From: an uncultured Alistipes sp.
GTDB taxonomy: Bacteria > Bacteroidota > Bacteroidia > Bacteroidales > Rikenellaceae
DNA length: 64,000 nt
Assembly (NCBI GenBank): GCA_947367255.1
Contig: CANBCZ010000006.1
Span: forward strand, 40,985 to 104,984
Reading direction: 5' to 3'
The notes under the pieces were generated by a model. That model saw nothing but the letters and a program-made list of their open reading frames with translations. It was not told where the DNA came from and did no database searches. This document shows, one piece after another, positions 63,849-64,000 of the stretch. Position 1 is the first letter of the stretch, and every line of letters starts with the position of its first letter. The translations under genes were made by a program, and so were the position numbers.

Positions 63849-64000
63849 AAGTTTTATATCAAAAACATTTCAAATTTAATACGAAAATATGAAATAAACA
63901 AACAATTTGTAAATATTTCATTAATTTCTATTCTCAAAAATAATATCAAATGCCATTCCGTTCACCCCGATTTTTATACATCTCACATAATAAATATGAC
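63849..64000. other. AT-rich region upstream of the sensor kinase gene
   Basis: About 150 bp of AT-rich sequence up to the window end. I see no gene, clear promoter or repeat in it. Confidence 0.6.

Overview
The window looks like chromosome of a gut-type Bacteroidales bacterium, probably Rikenellaceae/Alistipes-like (inference). Signs of the phylum are promoters of the form TTG-N19/20-TAnnTTTG, weak Shine-Dalgarno signals, lipoproteins with BACON domains, TonB receptors with carboxypeptidase-like plug domains, and Bacteroidetes-only families (DUF4199, DUF4293, DUF4294, DUF5689). A probable cysteate synthase hints at sulfonolipid synthesis, which is known in Alistipes.

Layout. 1-4.1 kb: 5' end of a flippase gene, an aminotransferase, and a TonB receptor under a TPP riboswitch (thiamine uptake). 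4.1-7.7 kb: a hypothetical gene, a surface lipoprotein with six BACON domains and a BspA-type leucine-rich repeat region, and upstream of it a long rod-like RNA structure. 7.7-15 kb: an AspT/YidE-type transporter and a polyamine ABC operon (potABCD) led by an outer-membrane barrel gene. 15-19.8 kb: DUF4199-GT2-DUF4293, SRP RNA, mltG and a Ser-rich coiled-coil protein. 19.8-29.4 kb: a five-gene operon with two secreted nucleases, a TonB receptor and two lipoproteins, read here as a nucleic-acid scavenging locus. 29.5-36.5 kb: acyl-ACP thioesterase, GT4, hydrolase; then 2-hydroxyacid dehydrogenase, RhaD-like aldolase and GDPD lipoprotein, with an MFS transporter convergent to them. 36.5-42.7 kb: ffh-era-TPR operon, phosphodiester glycosidase, DUF4294 and an FlK-like thioesterase.

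42.7-43.3 kb is a non-coding block with tRNA-Gln and a 281-bp-spaced tandem duplication carrying a truncated tRNA 3' end and a three-way-junction element. 43.3-49.8 kb: GH2 beta-galactosidase overlapping a cidA/lrgA-lrgB pair, then manA and a cysteate-synthase-like gene. 49.8-57.2 kb: operon MBL hydrolase-trmD-lpxB-FAH-lipoprotein-maf, then SIMPL, a hypothetical protein and rlmD. 57.3-58.9 kb: tRNA-Lys, an apparently free-standing structured RNA of about 240 nt with its own promoter and terminator, and three small unknown genes. 58.9-63.8 kb: a GH13 lipoprotein and a LytS/LytTR-type two-component pair whose kinase gene holds a G9 tract.

The strongest candidates for something new are the nuclease/TonB operon (19.8-29.4 kb), the structured RNA at 57.6 kb, the structured RNA/leader at 7.5 kb, and the duplicated element beside tRNA-Gln. 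No CRISPR array, complete insertion sequence, prophage or rRNA gene was seen.
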